DNA from: Platanthera guangdongensis | Taxonomy: Eukaryota; Streptophyta; Magnoliopsida; Asparagales; Orchidaceae | NCBI GenBank assembly: GCA_039583875.1 | Contig: CM077151.1 | Span: 121,153,047 to 121,217,046 of the forward strand | Reading direction: 5' to 3' | Length of the DNA: 64,000 nucleotides | Shown: positions 46,581 through 57,743 of the stretch, piece by piece | How the letters are laid out: each line of letters opens with the position of its first letter | Position numbering within the stretch: the stretch's first letter is position 1 | Made by a program: the position numbers and the translations under genes | The notes under the pieces: model-generated | Seen by the model: the letters and a program-made list of their open reading frames with translations, nothing else | The model's database searches: none | Told to the model about the DNA's origin: nothing

Positions 46581-48150
46581 GAGTCACCAATCGAGTCGCT
46601 GATGCCCTTAGTCGACAAGCACATCTTTTAGGATCTCTACACCTCCGGTTGACAGACTTAGATTCCCAGAAGGAGCTATACGCCACTGATCCCGATTTCA
46701 GTATTGTGTGGGCAGGGTGTCAGCCGCCTGGGGCAGACCCGACATGAATTTCTGCATGAGCGAGGGGTACTTATTTCGAGGCACCAGATTATGTATCTTC
46801 CAGGGCCCTTTACGTGAGACCTTGCTCGCCGAGTTGCACTCGTCCGGACTAGGAGGACATGTCAGACAAGCCAAGATGCTAGATCTGGCGACATCACGTT
46901 ATTATTGGCCTCGCATGAGGCAGGATGTTATCAGCCACGTTCGCACCTGCCATGCGTGCCAGTTGTATAAGGGACAGTCCCAGAACACTGGATTGTACAC
47001 TCCCCTACCGATTCCTGAACGGCCATGGGACGAAGTCTCCATGGATTTTGTTAGTGGCTTCCCTACTGCGGCGCGAGGTAGTGACTCCGTTTTCGTAGTA
47101 GTTGATAGATTCTCCAAGATGGCTCATTTTATACCATGCAGGAAAACCTCCGATGCGGCGCACGTCACCCATCTCTTTTTTCGAGAGGTGGTTCGACTCC
47201 ATGGGGTACCGCACACTTTCACCTCCGACAGGGACTCGCGATTCATGGGCTATTTTTGGAAAACGTTATGGCGAAAATTGGGCACAAAATTAAATTTTAG
47301 TAGCGCGTACCACCTCCAGTCTGATGGGCAGACTGAGGTGGTCAATCGAAGTCTGGGTAATTTATTAAGATGCTTAGCCGGAGAGCAACCCAAGCAGTGA
47401 GACTTAGCGTTAGCCCAAGCCGAATTTGCACACAACAACACCGTAAATCGTTCCACCAACAAGTCTCTTTTTGAGATTGTTTATGGCTTTCCTATTCCCC
47501 ATTACCTTGACTGCCACTCTTTGCCTTCCTACGAGCGCACTTCTTTTGATGCTACTACTTGGGTGGAACACTTAAAATCTTTGCATGATGTTATTCATAA
47601 TAAGCTGCAGGTGACATCTGAAAAATACAAGGCGAGCGCCGACCACCATCGGCGCGATTTGTCTTTTTCGGAAGGATATTGGGTGCTGGTTCACTTTAGA
47701 AAGGAAAGATTTCCCAGTGGGACTTACCACAAGCTCCGGCAGCGTCGTTTCGGTCCTTTTCAGGTAAGGAAGCGGTTGGGTGAAAATGCCTATCTTGTTG
47801 ATCTACCCTTGGAATTCGGCACATCACCGATTTTCAATGTGGCGGACCTATGCCTTTTCCATGGAACCCCACCCGCCGCGCCTGTGCCACCACCTACCTT
47901 GGAGCCCGGGGCGACCGCGGGTTTTCAACCGGCCTTCACGCCTACCACATAGGAGATCGATCAGGTACTTGACGTGCAGGAGTTCCAGACTCGTTCAGGA
48001 GTTCCAGACTCGTGCAGGAGTTTACCAACGCTACTTGGTTACTTGGAGGGGAAGGGACATCTTGGACAGCAGTTGGGTCAGCGCCCGAGAGCTTCAGCGT
48101 CGACGCCCAGACCTCTCCGTTGCGGTCATTAGCTCAGTCTCTCCGGAGTC
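46581..48150 (+). pseudogene. G2 pol remnant: RNase H end, integrase, chromodomain
   Basis: It starts within the RNase H tail (SLMPLVDKHIF region). The integrase follows, with zinc finger HVRQAK...CHACQ, catalytic D in SMDFVSG (near 47045), D in SDRDSRFMGYFW (near 47230), E in DGQTEVVNRSL (near 47335), and the C-terminal GENAYLVDL segment. A chromodomain with YLVTWRGRD and DSSWVS lies near 48020-48090. A TGA at 47398-47400 (apparently a tryptophan position) and a TAG at 47950-47952 interrupt the frame. A 19-bp tandem duplication at 47979-48016 shifts it. It is non-functional. The nearest relative in the window is G1. Confidence 0.85.
47979..48016 (+). repeat. 19-bp tandem duplication in the G2 chromodomain region
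   Basis: Units 47979-47997 and 47998-48016 differ at one base. Because 19 is not a multiple of three, the chromodomain is pushed out of the integrase frame. Confidence 0.85.
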
Positions 48151-48174
48151 GAGTTCTCTCAACCCCGGGGGAAC

Positions 48175-49219
48175 TGATGTGATCCTGTCGCCGGCACGTT
48201 AGTGCCGTCTCGTCACGTGCCGTCTCGTCTTTATTTACTTTCGATATTGTCGCAGTTATGCTCTTGTATTGTCATTTATTTATTTCCTGTCATGTACGTT
48301 TATGTTTTGTGACCCGGCGCGTGAGACTGACCGCCTCACGTGACTCTGAGTGGATCGGTCCGGTTTGGAATGTGCGTGCGGGTCGTATTGTTATTTGTCT
48401 TTCATAAAATAATCTTGCTGAAATAATCTCTTGTCAAATTGAGGGGAAAAGAGGAGAGGCTTATAAATAGCCTTCTAATTGAAAAAAAAACCCTAGGCAG
48501 CGAAGGAAATACCGACATATCGAGTATTCTCTCTCGGTGGAATCCCTCCGCCAGGCCTCTTCCCGCATCGGCGCCTCCCGAGCCGTCTCCTTTGCGCCGA
48601 ACGACAACAACACCCCGGCCTTTCCCCCACCGCTACTTCCCGAGCTCCAGTCTTCCGCCTCCCGCTTACGCATCCCGAGCGGTTCTCCCCTGCACCGATC
48701 GGCAACAACAACCCCAGTTTTCCCCTCCTGCTACTTCCCCGAGCTCCAAACCTCCGCATCACACTTACGCCCACCGCGCCGACAACCCTCCCGCAACCTT
48801 CCACCATCCATCGCCCTACCTCCAGCAACCATCCAGCAACCTTCCACCATCCAGCGCCCTACCTCCAGCAACCATCCAACAACTTTCTTCCATCCAACCA
48901 CCTTCCTCCAGCCATCCGAGGCATCCTCCATCCACTGCTCCATTTACCTGCTGCGACCGAATCGTGAAGGATCGACAAAGCTATTGCGGGAAAACCCTCG
49001 GTGAGATCTCTCCGTTCCCCTTCCCTCAATCTTTATTTTACTAGTGTTTATTATGATAACTTTCAGCAAGATTGTTTCATACTTGAGTAGCATGCACTCG
49101 CCCTAAGCATTCCTCCCCGCTTGTTCATTTTTTTGTGTTGGAAACGTTTTACACAATTTAATTTGTGCCCCGTTAAGCTACTGCTAGACTTAGGAATTTC
49201 GAAGCCATTGTTTGCATCA
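48175..49219 (+). repeat. 3' LTR of G2
   Basis: 1045 bases from TGATGTGATCC to TTTGCATCA, preceded by the purine-rich CGGGGGAAC. A TATA-like TTATAAATAG lies at about 48461-48470. The middle (48780-48900) contains two copies of a 42-base unit based on CTACCTCCAGCAACCATCCA. Open frames across this C-rich part are artefacts of composition. Confidence 0.9.
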
Positions 49220-49224
49220 AGTCT
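49220..49224. other. Right target-site duplication of G2
   Basis: AGTCT, identical to 45711-45715. Confidence 0.9.
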
Positions 49225-49330
49225 CACATCCTTTATATAAGATTCTTTCTCTTCTCTCCAATAATTTTGTACTCATACTCGTATTTTGTGAATTAAGAAG
49301 CATATACAAGTTTTGCACCTTTTCTTTACA
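49225..49330 (+). repeat. Copia element C1: 5' LTR, right part
   Basis: It continues the LTR broken at 45715 and contains a TATA-like TTTATATAAG near 49231. It ends TTTACA directly before the primer site. Confidence 0.85.
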
Positions 49331-49342
49331 TGGTATCAGAGG
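49331..49342 (+). other. Primer binding site of C1
   Basis: TGGTATCAGAGG directly after the LTR. Confidence 0.9.
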
Positions 49343-50192
49343 TCCACGATCTCATCTTGCGGTTAGGAGTTTTCTAACCGCTAGCCTCGATTTGCCTTCC
49401 CTTCTCGCACAGGGCGCGGTTAAGCCTCTTCTAACCGCCGCCTCCTAAAAATCCCATGACCTCCACCTTCTTTCCCCTCCGTGCTCTGCCCCACCGCCCT
49501 TTATACTCCCCTCTCTCCTATCGGGCTTGCAGTTAGGATTCTTCTAACCACCCTCTCCTCGCAGTCTTGTCGGCTGTCGGCTCTGCTATCTGCTAGCGGG
49601 CTGCCGGGTTGGTTGTCCTCTCACCGCGGTCTGCTCGCAATCTTCTCGTTTGTCGCAGCGGTCTCTCTTCTCCGCTGCGGTTGGCTTGCTTGTCGCTGCG
49701 GCCTCTATTATAGTTTGATCGCTCTTCTCTGTTCTCCCCGCTGTTCTCCCCGCTGCAATTGTATTCTAACCGCTCTCTTAGCGGATTGATCTTCTCGTAG
49801 CAGTCTCGCCTTAACCCTCTGTGCCTCTACCCACTGCACTATCATCTAATCGCTGTAGTCTAACCTTAACCGTTGCGATCTTCTCTTGTTCGCTGTGCCT
49901 CTTGTCGCTGCGATCTATTATAGTCCCGACGGTCTCGCCTTAACCGCTGCATTCTCATTTAGTCGCTCTGATCTTCTCTTGTCCTCTGTGCCTCTTGGCG
50001 CTGCGATCTATTCTAGTCGCGGCGGTCTAGCCTTAACCGCTGCAAATTTCTCTTGTCGCTGCGGTCTCGTATTTCTCTGCAGTATTTTCTAACAGCTGAG
50101 ACCTTGGCTAGACGCGTGTTCTCCTAGCCGCAACTCCTCTCTTCAGTCCGTAAACTTTATCCGCCTGTTCTATCCGCCCAGTCCGCTTTCCC
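49343..50192 (+). other. C1 leader with degenerate repeats
   Basis: About 850 bases between primer site and gag, made of variants of CTAACCGCTGC, CTCTTGTCGCTGCGG and GATCTTCTC. A block of about 100 bases occurs twice around 49863-50041. No conserved frame. The relative C2 has a similar leader at 61205-61940. Confidence 0.6.
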
Positions 50193-50863
50193 ATGGATCC
50201 CGCTGATGCTTCCACCCTACCAGCTTGTGCTGCTACCCCGACACTTGAACTCCGAGATGAACTCCGTATTACCACCATCTCCCTTAGCGGGAAGCGGAAC
50301 TTTGTGGAATGGGTGCACTCTGTTCGCAGGGTGTTGCAGACGAAAGGCCTTATTTATCATCTGACACATGCTACTCCTACTGCTCCCATCGATGAGTGGA
50401 TTCGTGATGATGGTCAGGTCCAGTCATGGATTCTAAACTCAATGGACACCGAACCATACATAATGACTATGTATCATGAAACGACAAAGGCAATGTGGGA
50501 GGAGCTCAACTCCCTCTATTCCGAGCAAAATAGTCTTCAACACTTATTCGACATCATCTCGGACCTTCAAACTCTTGATCCCGGGGCACCAGACAATATG
50601 ATCTCTTTTGTTGCCAAGGCCAAGACCCTCGTGGAGGCTTGGATACAACATCAACCTCCTACCACAGATTTGGTTACCCAGCGGGCCCAGAAAGAAGCTG
50701 TCGGGATTGCTATGGTGATGACCCGTGTTCCTTCTCATTTGCACAGCGTTCGGGCTCAGATTCTCTCTTCCTTTGTAACTCTCTCTGTCAGATGTTTGCT
50801 CTATGCTTCTAATGGTTACACCTCCCCCGGATGCTTCGGTGCCTCTCTCCAGCTCTTCTACAG
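50193..50863 (+). pseudogene. C1 gag (truncated)
   Basis: Begins with ATG at 50193. The copia gag domain is recognisable by LRDELRITTISLSGKRNF, then VQSWILNSMDTEPYIM, MWEELNSLYSEQNSLQHLFD and DPGAPDNMISFVAKAKT. C2 encodes the matching protein. A frameshift near 50775 leaves the next part in another frame. At 50864 the coding region is cut by the LTR of gypsy element E, whose sequence supplies the stop. Gag would form the particle shell. This fragment lacks the zinc knuckle and all of pol. Confidence 0.8.
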
Positions 50864-53800
50864 TGTAACAACCCGGTTTAATATATGTGACAATGATAAT
50901 AATAAAAAAATAAAATAAAAACAAAGAAAAAAACTCCTAGTTAACCCGAACCGAGGCCCCTCTTTCCCCCGATCCCGTAACCCGCCGGCCTAGGTCTTCT
51001 TCCCTGCAGGAAAGTCGCAAGTCGTCGCCAGTTTCCACAAAGCTCCCGCATGCCCGGTCTCCCGGCGCTGATCACGTCTCCCAGTGCCGAACCCGTCTCC
51101 TGCTCCAGACGCCGACAACTCCTCCGGCTCCTCCCTCCATGGCCGACGCCGCCTGCTGCTCCTTCCTCTCCTGATTTCCACCTCCTCCCGTGCGCCCTTT
51201 CTCTAGCCGACAACCCTGCAACTTTCTTCAGGGCTGGCTACTTCAAATCTCGCCTCCTCTTCCTCCGGCAGCCGCTCCCTCTTCTTTTTGGCCGAGATTT
51301 GCGGCGAGGAACAACTTGGGTTTCCTCCTCTCTCCTCCTCGGGCTTGGTTTTGGTTCCTCTTGGTAAGATATCCTCTCTTCCCCCTGATTGCAGATTTTC
51401 CTGTGAATCCCATTTTGATTTCGTGCCCTAAATTTCTTATACTTCGTGATCCAAGTTGTGCCCTTCTTATTTTTGTCTAACTATTGTGTATGTGTGTTTT
51501 CTAGTGCCTCTCCTCGACTCGTGTGATGGAATCTCTCAGAAGTCCTCTCCAAATTAGGGTTTTTCCATACCCAAGCGTCGTCAAGTCTCCGTCTCCGCAT
51601 GTGTCTCCTCTCTCCTTACTTTTGAGGGAGGTAAATTTCTTAACCCCTCGCTTGTTTGAGTCTTGCGATAAATAATTGCCTGTGCTAGCGTTTGGTTTCC
51701 TTTATGTCAACATCGTTCTTGCTTTCCCTTGTACAAGTTTAAAATAAGATTGTTAACATTGCTCGTGCTAGTTGACCTCCTTCGTCAGCTTCAACTTATT
51801 TAAGAGAAGTAGAGATTTCTCTCTCTTGCAATCATTGAAGTTCAATTACTTGGTCTGTTCTTATCATTATACGAATTCACCCTTGATTGTTTGTATTGTC
51901 AAATGAATTGAAGTATCAAATATCTAATCCGGGTCATCCTGCAAGTTAATATCTTAAAGTTAATATATTTGGAATGTCATGAGATTGTGATTACAAATAA
52001 TTTTATTTGAATATTCACCTATATGAACGGATTTTTCGTTTGATGTATAATTCGAAGTATGTTAGATTTTTTTGGGAATGATTAATAAATATCATAATGC
52101 GAATTATTAAGAATTGTATGAACGGTATTATTTGGATTCATACGTATATGAATGATATCTCATTTGATGGATGATTGTAAGACCTATAGTTATTGTGAAC
52201 AGGAACATTAATTATTTTGAATGTTAACTGTTAAGATTCCATGCTAGCGATTAAATGATTGGTGGTTTATGTTATGCTCGTATCCGTACACACATTTTTA
52301 CCTGAAAAATATTTATGTTTGAAAATGGTTTAATCAAAATGAATATTTGATGTCCAGAAAAATAGCGTATTGTAATCGTATCACTCGTGATTGCTTGAGC
52401 ACGCAAAACATAAAGTCCACTATCTAGTTTTCTTAAGTCATTGAATCTTATTCCTTATGTCTGTCTGGTTGTAAGTCTCGAGTAAATTCAGTCTTTCACC
52501 TGATCTTTCACTTTTAAGTGAATTCGTTTCCGCTAAAATCTCTAAAGTGTGAATCATGTAACTCATATTATCATAAACAAACATTGAAACGTGTTGGGGT
52601 CACTTGAGTTGCGGCCTTCACGGTGCCAGTTGGGACCCACTAAGCCTCCTTGAGCAGGGCCTGGGCCGTGACTAGAGCTGTCACGGTTCCGGTTCGGTTA
52701 CGGTTCTACTAAAACCATGAACCGAACCGCTAAGGTAACGGTTCTTCAAGTTAGAACCAAAACCTTATTTGGTTTGACCGGTTCCGGTTCTGGTTCCGGT
52801 TCCATCATAATTTTTGGAACCGCCGTGTCAACGGTTCCGGTTACGGTTTAACAAGAACCAAAATCAAACAAGTCACTAACGGTTCGGTCCGGTTCTATGC
52901 GGTTCGGTCTGGTTCCAATCGGTTCCAACTAAAATCAAATTTGATAGAATAAAATAAAAGCGGTCTGCAAAAAACTCAAAACACCTTCATAATAGAAATA
53001 ATTAAGTTGCACACTCCTCGACGGTCTCTTCCACGATCGGTGGGCCTAATATGTCGCCTTTCTACGCATGTAGACTTGCTACGACGTCTAGTTGGCATGT
53101 GCACGTCTCGTGAACATGCTTTTATGTGGTTCGGTCCGGTTCAAATGAGTTCCAACTAAAACAAAACCAAATTTGACGGAGTGAAATAAAAGCGGTGTGC
53201 AAATAGTAAAACTCAAAAAACAATGAAATAAAAATAATTAAGTTGTGCAATACTCGCCAGTCTCTTCCATGATCCGTGTGCTAGTATCTGTCGCTTTCCT
53301 ACGTGTAAAGACTTGTCACAACGTCTAGTCGGCTTGTGCACATCTCGCCAGCTTGCGCAACCGTAATAATCGACAACAATTATTTGTGTCTTTCATGATT
53401 ACTATTTAATAGTAATTGTATACCTTCTATATTTTTAAAATAAAATATTTCAGAAAAATATGTAAGTAAAATTGAAAATACATTATATAACTGTATAAAA
53501 ATCAAAACTGTACTTTAAAAACCGACTTCAAACCGCATCAATGTCAAACCATACCACACGGTTTTGGTGTGGTTTTGTTCAGTCCAAAACCGACCCATTT
53601 TGGTGTGATAACGGTTTGGGTCCAAACTACACCAGTTTCACCCCTGATAGTAATTATAAATATTATAGATAGATTATAAAATTATAATAATATTATAAGA
53701 AAATTAATAATAATAAACGGGTTGCGGTTTGGTTCTACTTCGGTCCGGTTCGGATCGGGTCCAAAAATCTTGAAACCGCTTGAGACTTATATGTTGCGGT

Positions 53801-54771
53801 TCCGGTTCCGGTTCGGATAATAAAATGTAAGAACCACACCCGAACCAAAGTTGTTCACGGTTCCAAAATTCAAACCAGAACCCGAATAATTTTCAAACGG
53901 TTCGGTCCGGTTCTTTGCGGTTCCGGTTCGGTTCCGGTTCGATTTACGGTTTTCGGTTTTAAATGACAGCTCTAGCCGTGACAAGGGTCACAACAAACAG
54001 GAAGCTTTTCTAGTAGGACTTGTATCCGGACTGAGTGTGAACCATGCACACCCACTCAAAACACATACACACTTCATTGATTGCAGCGTATGATATTACT
54101 TGTTCTATTATCTGTTATGCTCCGCTGTAAGCTTAATTCAGTTATTTCTGTTTGACTATTCTACCCGTATGATTTAGTAGCGCTGATTCATGAAAACTGG
54201 TACGTGCAAGTTTCTGTTTCTCATGCTTCTACTTTACCATTACTTTGCTCACCTGTTTATTTCAATGTTCTGAGACTTTTCCTTTCTATTTTGGAATTGT
54301 CTTAGCGTTCGTGGCAGCACCGCCAGGTCCTCGAGCCCAATCTGCTTAAAGTTCCAGGTTTTATGTTTACATTTCATTTATTGTAAAATATTTCTTTTAT
54401 GTAATAATTGCAATCAAACATTTTCTTTGATATCATGGATAATTGCTAGACTATTTAAATACTTTATGTACAAGAATTTGATATTAATGTATGCGCATCC
54501 TCTTTTGAATCATAAGTGCATGAAATCTATAGTAGTGCCATGCAAAACATGATTTTCACAAAATATATGTCTTTAAAATTCTCACTGTTTTAAATTCTAA
54601 AAGTTTTTTCATAAAAAAATCAAACAGTTTTTACTTAAAAGTAATTATTTTAAACCTATAAGCAGTATCTCTACATCCGTCTTAGCAGACATGATTTTCT
54701 TTCCGCCCATGCCTGTGACATCACGACCCTCCCGAAGCGCACTCTTACTTTTGTCGAGACGGGTCGTGTTA
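50864..54771 (+). repeat. 5' LTR of gypsy-type element E
   Basis: Starts TGTAACAACCCGG inside C1 gag and ends just before a primer site. About 2.6 kb after subtracting a 1302-bp hAT element and its duplication. Its first 830 bases align with 55895-56700, sharing the C-rich block TTTCCCCCGATCCCGTAAC. TACAG precedes it, but the partner site is lost. Start, primer site and polypurine tract suit Ty3/gypsy rather than copia. Confidence 0.75.
52673..53974. mobile_element. Non-autonomous hAT-type element, copy 2
   Basis: 1302 bases flanked by the perfect 8-bp duplication GCCGTGAC (52665-52672 and 53975-53982). The ends are TAGAGCTGTCA and its exact complement. Subterminal sequences are dense in CGGTTCCGGTT motifs on both sides. 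It shares an A+T-rich core with copy 1 (around 53455-53690 here, 19440-19680 there) but is 150 bases longer. No transposase frame. The arginine-asparagine-rich open frame at 53787-53984 is a by-product of the GGTTCC repeats. Confidence 0.92.
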
Positions 54772-54773
54772 GT

Positions 54774-54784
54774 TGGTATCAGAG
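54774..54784 (+). other. Primer binding site of E
   Basis: TGGTATCAGAG, two bases after the LTR end. Confidence 0.8.
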
Positions 54785-55879
54785 GGAGGTTTGTTCAAAA
54801 GATAAAGTATTTTGTAATTATCAAATATTTTGAACTTTATTATAAAAATAAATATACATGCATCATTTCGTCACTCACTTGTCATTATCTGTTGTTCGCG
54901 GCTGAAACACACACACACACACTCACTCATAAGCTTGAGTAGTATGCACACGAATGTTAAGAGAGTATGAGTAAACTTAACATTTTTGTGTATATGAATT
55001 TCCACTAGGATATACTCCGCTTGTGAATATTAAATTGTATGAGCGGTTTAATATTTTGAAGTGCGCTGACATTAGAGTCTTAATATGCATGACATATTAA
55101 GTGATATGCGCGCTTAACATGATATGTATATCCATTCATTTGCATTCATATCATAAATCATTGCACAAGTGTGAAGCCAAGAACAACAATAATGATTGTA
55201 CACTCATGAATTTACTAATTGTTTGTCATCGCACAAGATCTCATGGTTGCACATCCATGATTATTACCTAGAGTTGTCCAATGAAAATGCTGTAATTATT
55301 ACATAAGTTATGTACCTGACAATAAGAAATATGTTAGAATATCTAATTTCAAGTCTTTGATATTTGTAATTAGTCCTTCCTGTTTCGCGTGTCAGTCAAT
55401 CTTATTTGGTCATCTTGTATCCCTTTCTAGTTAGTTTCTAGGTGTCAGCGAGAAATGAGAGATTTCTTGTAAATGCTTCTGTCATCACTCAATCATTATT
55501 CAGCTTCTTTTTCTCTTCGATGTTCTATCTTCGCTTCGTGCAAGGATTTTCTCACTCTCAAATTCTCGAGTCTTACCTTTCAATTTTGAGTTAATTGAAG
55601 CAATTTCTGTGCTCCCTGAAGCCAATCTTTTGTATCTGACCGTACCCGCTAAGTCTGAAGAGTTCTCATGTGAACTTGAATATGACCTGCGTTGCAAGTA
55701 TTTGTAACTTTTCTCTTGATCATAATAAGTCTCCGCGCTTGTTCTTTTCTCTGTTCTTTGTATTTATAGTTAACTTTCATGGCTCGGTTTGCAAACCTTG
55801 TTGGACAGAATGTCATTCGAATCTTTGCCATTTTTGACCTCTTTCAGAGAATTCCCAGAAAGTTTCGGGACGAAACTTC
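54785..55879 (+). other. E internal region without coding sequence
   Basis: Only 1.1 kb separates primer site and polypurine tract, with no gag or pol motif. The last 150 bases may be the decayed end of pol. E is therefore a deletion derivative or a large non-autonomous element. Confidence 0.6.
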
Positions 55880-55894
55880 CTAAGTAGGGGAGAA
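55880..55894 (+). other. Polypurine tract of E
   Basis: TAAGTAGGGGAGAA directly precedes the 3' LTR start TGTAACGG. Confidence 0.85.
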
Positions 55895-56700
55895 TGTAAC
55901 GGCCCGATTTAATAAATGTGATAATGATAATAATAAAAAAATAAAATAAACCTAAGAAAAATCCATAACTCGAGCCGATCCCCCTCTTCCCCCGATCCCG
56001 TAACTTGCCGGCCTTGGTATTCTTTCCGCAGGAAAGCCGCAAGCCGTCCCCAGTTTTCACAAAGCTCCCGTAAGCTCCATCTCCCGGCACCGATCCCGTC
56101 TCCTGCTCCAGGAGCCGACAACTTCTCCGGCTCCTCCCAACATGGCCGACGTCGCCTGCTGCTCCTTACTCTCCCGATTTTTGCCTCCTCCCGTGCGCCC
56201 TTTCTCGGGCCGACAACCCTGCAGCTTTCTTCAGGGCTGGCAACTTCAAATCTTGCCTTCTCTTCCTCCGACAATCGCTCCCTCTTCTTTTTGGCCGAGA
56301 TTTGCGGCGAAAAACAACTCGGGTTTCCTCCCTTCTCCTCGGGCTTGGTTTTGGTTCCTCTTGGTAAGATATCCTCTGTTCCCCCTGAATTCAGATTTTT
56401 CTGTGAATCCTATTTTGATTTCGTGCCCTAAATTTTTATACTTCGTGATCCAAGTTGTGCCCCTCTTATTTTTGTCTAATTACTGTGTATGCGTATTTTC
56501 TAGTGCCTCTCCTCGACTCGTGTGATGAAATCTCTTAGAAGTCCTCTCCAAATTAGGGTTTTTCCATACCCAAGCGCCGCCAAGTCTCCGTCTCCGCGTG
56601 TGTCTCCTCTTCCTTCACTTTTGAGGGAGGTAAATTTTTTATCCCCTCCCTTGTTTGAGTCTTGCGATAAATATTTGTCTGTGCTAGCATTTGGTTTTGA
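55895..56700 (+). repeat. 3' LTR of E, truncated
   Basis: Aligns with the first 830 bases of the 5' LTR. Homology stops at about 56700, after a shared block ending GTGCTAGCATTTGGTTT; the remaining 1.8 kb is missing. The adjoining sequence is unrelated, so a deletion or another insertion removed it. Confidence 0.8.
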
Positions 56701-57140
56701 AGAAAAACCTAAATCTCCTTAACCTCCGGCTCCATTTTTTTCTGCGGCTTTGAAGAAGACAAGTCGGCGGCCCGCCGCTGGCCTGTGGCTTGACGATTCG
56801 CCCTCAACGGACTACGCCTCCTCCGCCAATCCAGTAACCAGACAACGGCCCTGCATCCACGATTCCGCCACTTCGTCGCCTCCGCCCCTGCGCCGCCTCC
56901 GTCGTTGCACCGCCTTTGCCGCTGCACAACCACTGCCGCTGCACCCCACCACCTTGCCCCACTACCACCGCTGCGCCCCACCACCGCTGCAATCTCTTCC
57001 CCATCACGTTGTGATAAAAAAAACAGTTATCAAGAACATGTGTCTAAATATTCTGGTGTGCCGATTGTTGATTGTTGTTGTAAAAAAACAAAAAAGAGCC
57101 CTGTTAAAAAAAGACAAATCACATTTGTATCTTATCTCAA
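56701..57140. other. Unassigned G+C-rich stretch and breakpoint region
   Basis: 56750-57000 is rich in CCACC and GCCGCC repeats, while 57010-57140 is A-rich. Neither side's element is recognisable. It lies between the truncated LTR of E and the truncated gag of D, so it contains at least one breakpoint. Confidence 0.35.
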
Positions 57141-57142
57141 TC

Positions 57143-57640
57143 TTATCCTGTAGAAATTTGGTCTATAGCAGTTCGAAGGAAATTGATCAAAACAACCACA
57201 CCTACTACTACGGCAAGATCTCCATTCACACACGGCAACCCTCCTTTTCTTATTAGGAGGGATCTTCTGTCTTTTCTTTCATCTGCTGAGCCTGCCACCA
57301 TCTGATTTAGAGAATCCCAGATTTCTTTGGCAGAAGTGCATTCAACCACCTTTTGGAAGATGTCATCTGACATGGTTTGAGCCAATATATTGATAGCTTT
57401 TGCATCAGCTATTTTGGCTTTCTTCTGAGCATCAATCCACTCAGGTGGTGGAACTGCATGAGTGCTATAAGTTGCTGTAGATGTAGATGTTGTTGGTTGA
57501 GGAGGACCTGTCAAAATAGAATCGAAAATGTCCTCATAAATAGAATTCATGTAGAGCTTGATTCTTGCCTTCCAGATTGCAAATTTGTTCAAGTTACAGA
57601 CTGGAGGTCTGGTGCTAGCATAATCTTTATTCTGTGTCAT
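57143..57640 (-). pseudogene. Large-LTR copia element D: gag fragment
   Basis: From ATG at 57640 the minus strand encodes YASTRPPVCNLNKFAIWKAR, typical of the N-terminus of copia gag. It is followed by KAKIADAKAINIL and FQKVVECTSAKEIWDSLNQM, the conserved gag core. After about residue 125 the similarity ends in unrelated residues. The rest of the element is missing. By gag type and the long LTR it is Sirevirus-related, but its LTR does not resemble those of A and B. Confidence 0.75.
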
Positions 57641-57729
57641 TGCTGTAATAATAGAAAAACTAGAGAAGAGAAAAACAATCTAACAAGGATCTTGATTTAG
57701 ATGTGAATCTGTGAAACCAAAGATAACCT

Positions 57730-57741
57730 GCTCTGATATCA
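57730..57741 (-). other. Primer binding site of D
   Basis: The minus strand reads TGATATCAGAGC, two bases after the LTR. Confidence 0.75.
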
Positions 57742-57743
57742 AT

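Larger units (their letters stand above)
45716..49219 (+). mobile_element. G2: rearranged Galadriel-like chromovirus
   Basis: Outer ends and a perfect 5-bp target duplication are intact, but the 5' LTR is rearranged and gag, protease and reverse transcriptase are missing. What remains is the left part of the 5' LTR (45716-46099), an inverted right part of the LTR (46117-46580), the end of RNase H with integrase and a chromodomain (46581-48150), and a complete 3' LTR (48175-49219). It sits inside the LTR of copia element C1. It cannot move by itself. Confidence 0.9.

Noticed and set aside
48439..49044. 201-codon serine/proline-rich frame, and overlapping frames on both strands
   Set aside because: It lies inside the 3' LTR of G2 in C-rich repeat sequence. 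Several frames are open at once because of composition.
53787..53984. Asparagine/arginine-rich 65-codon frame
   Set aside because: It is a translation of the GGTTCC subterminal repeats of hAT copy 2.
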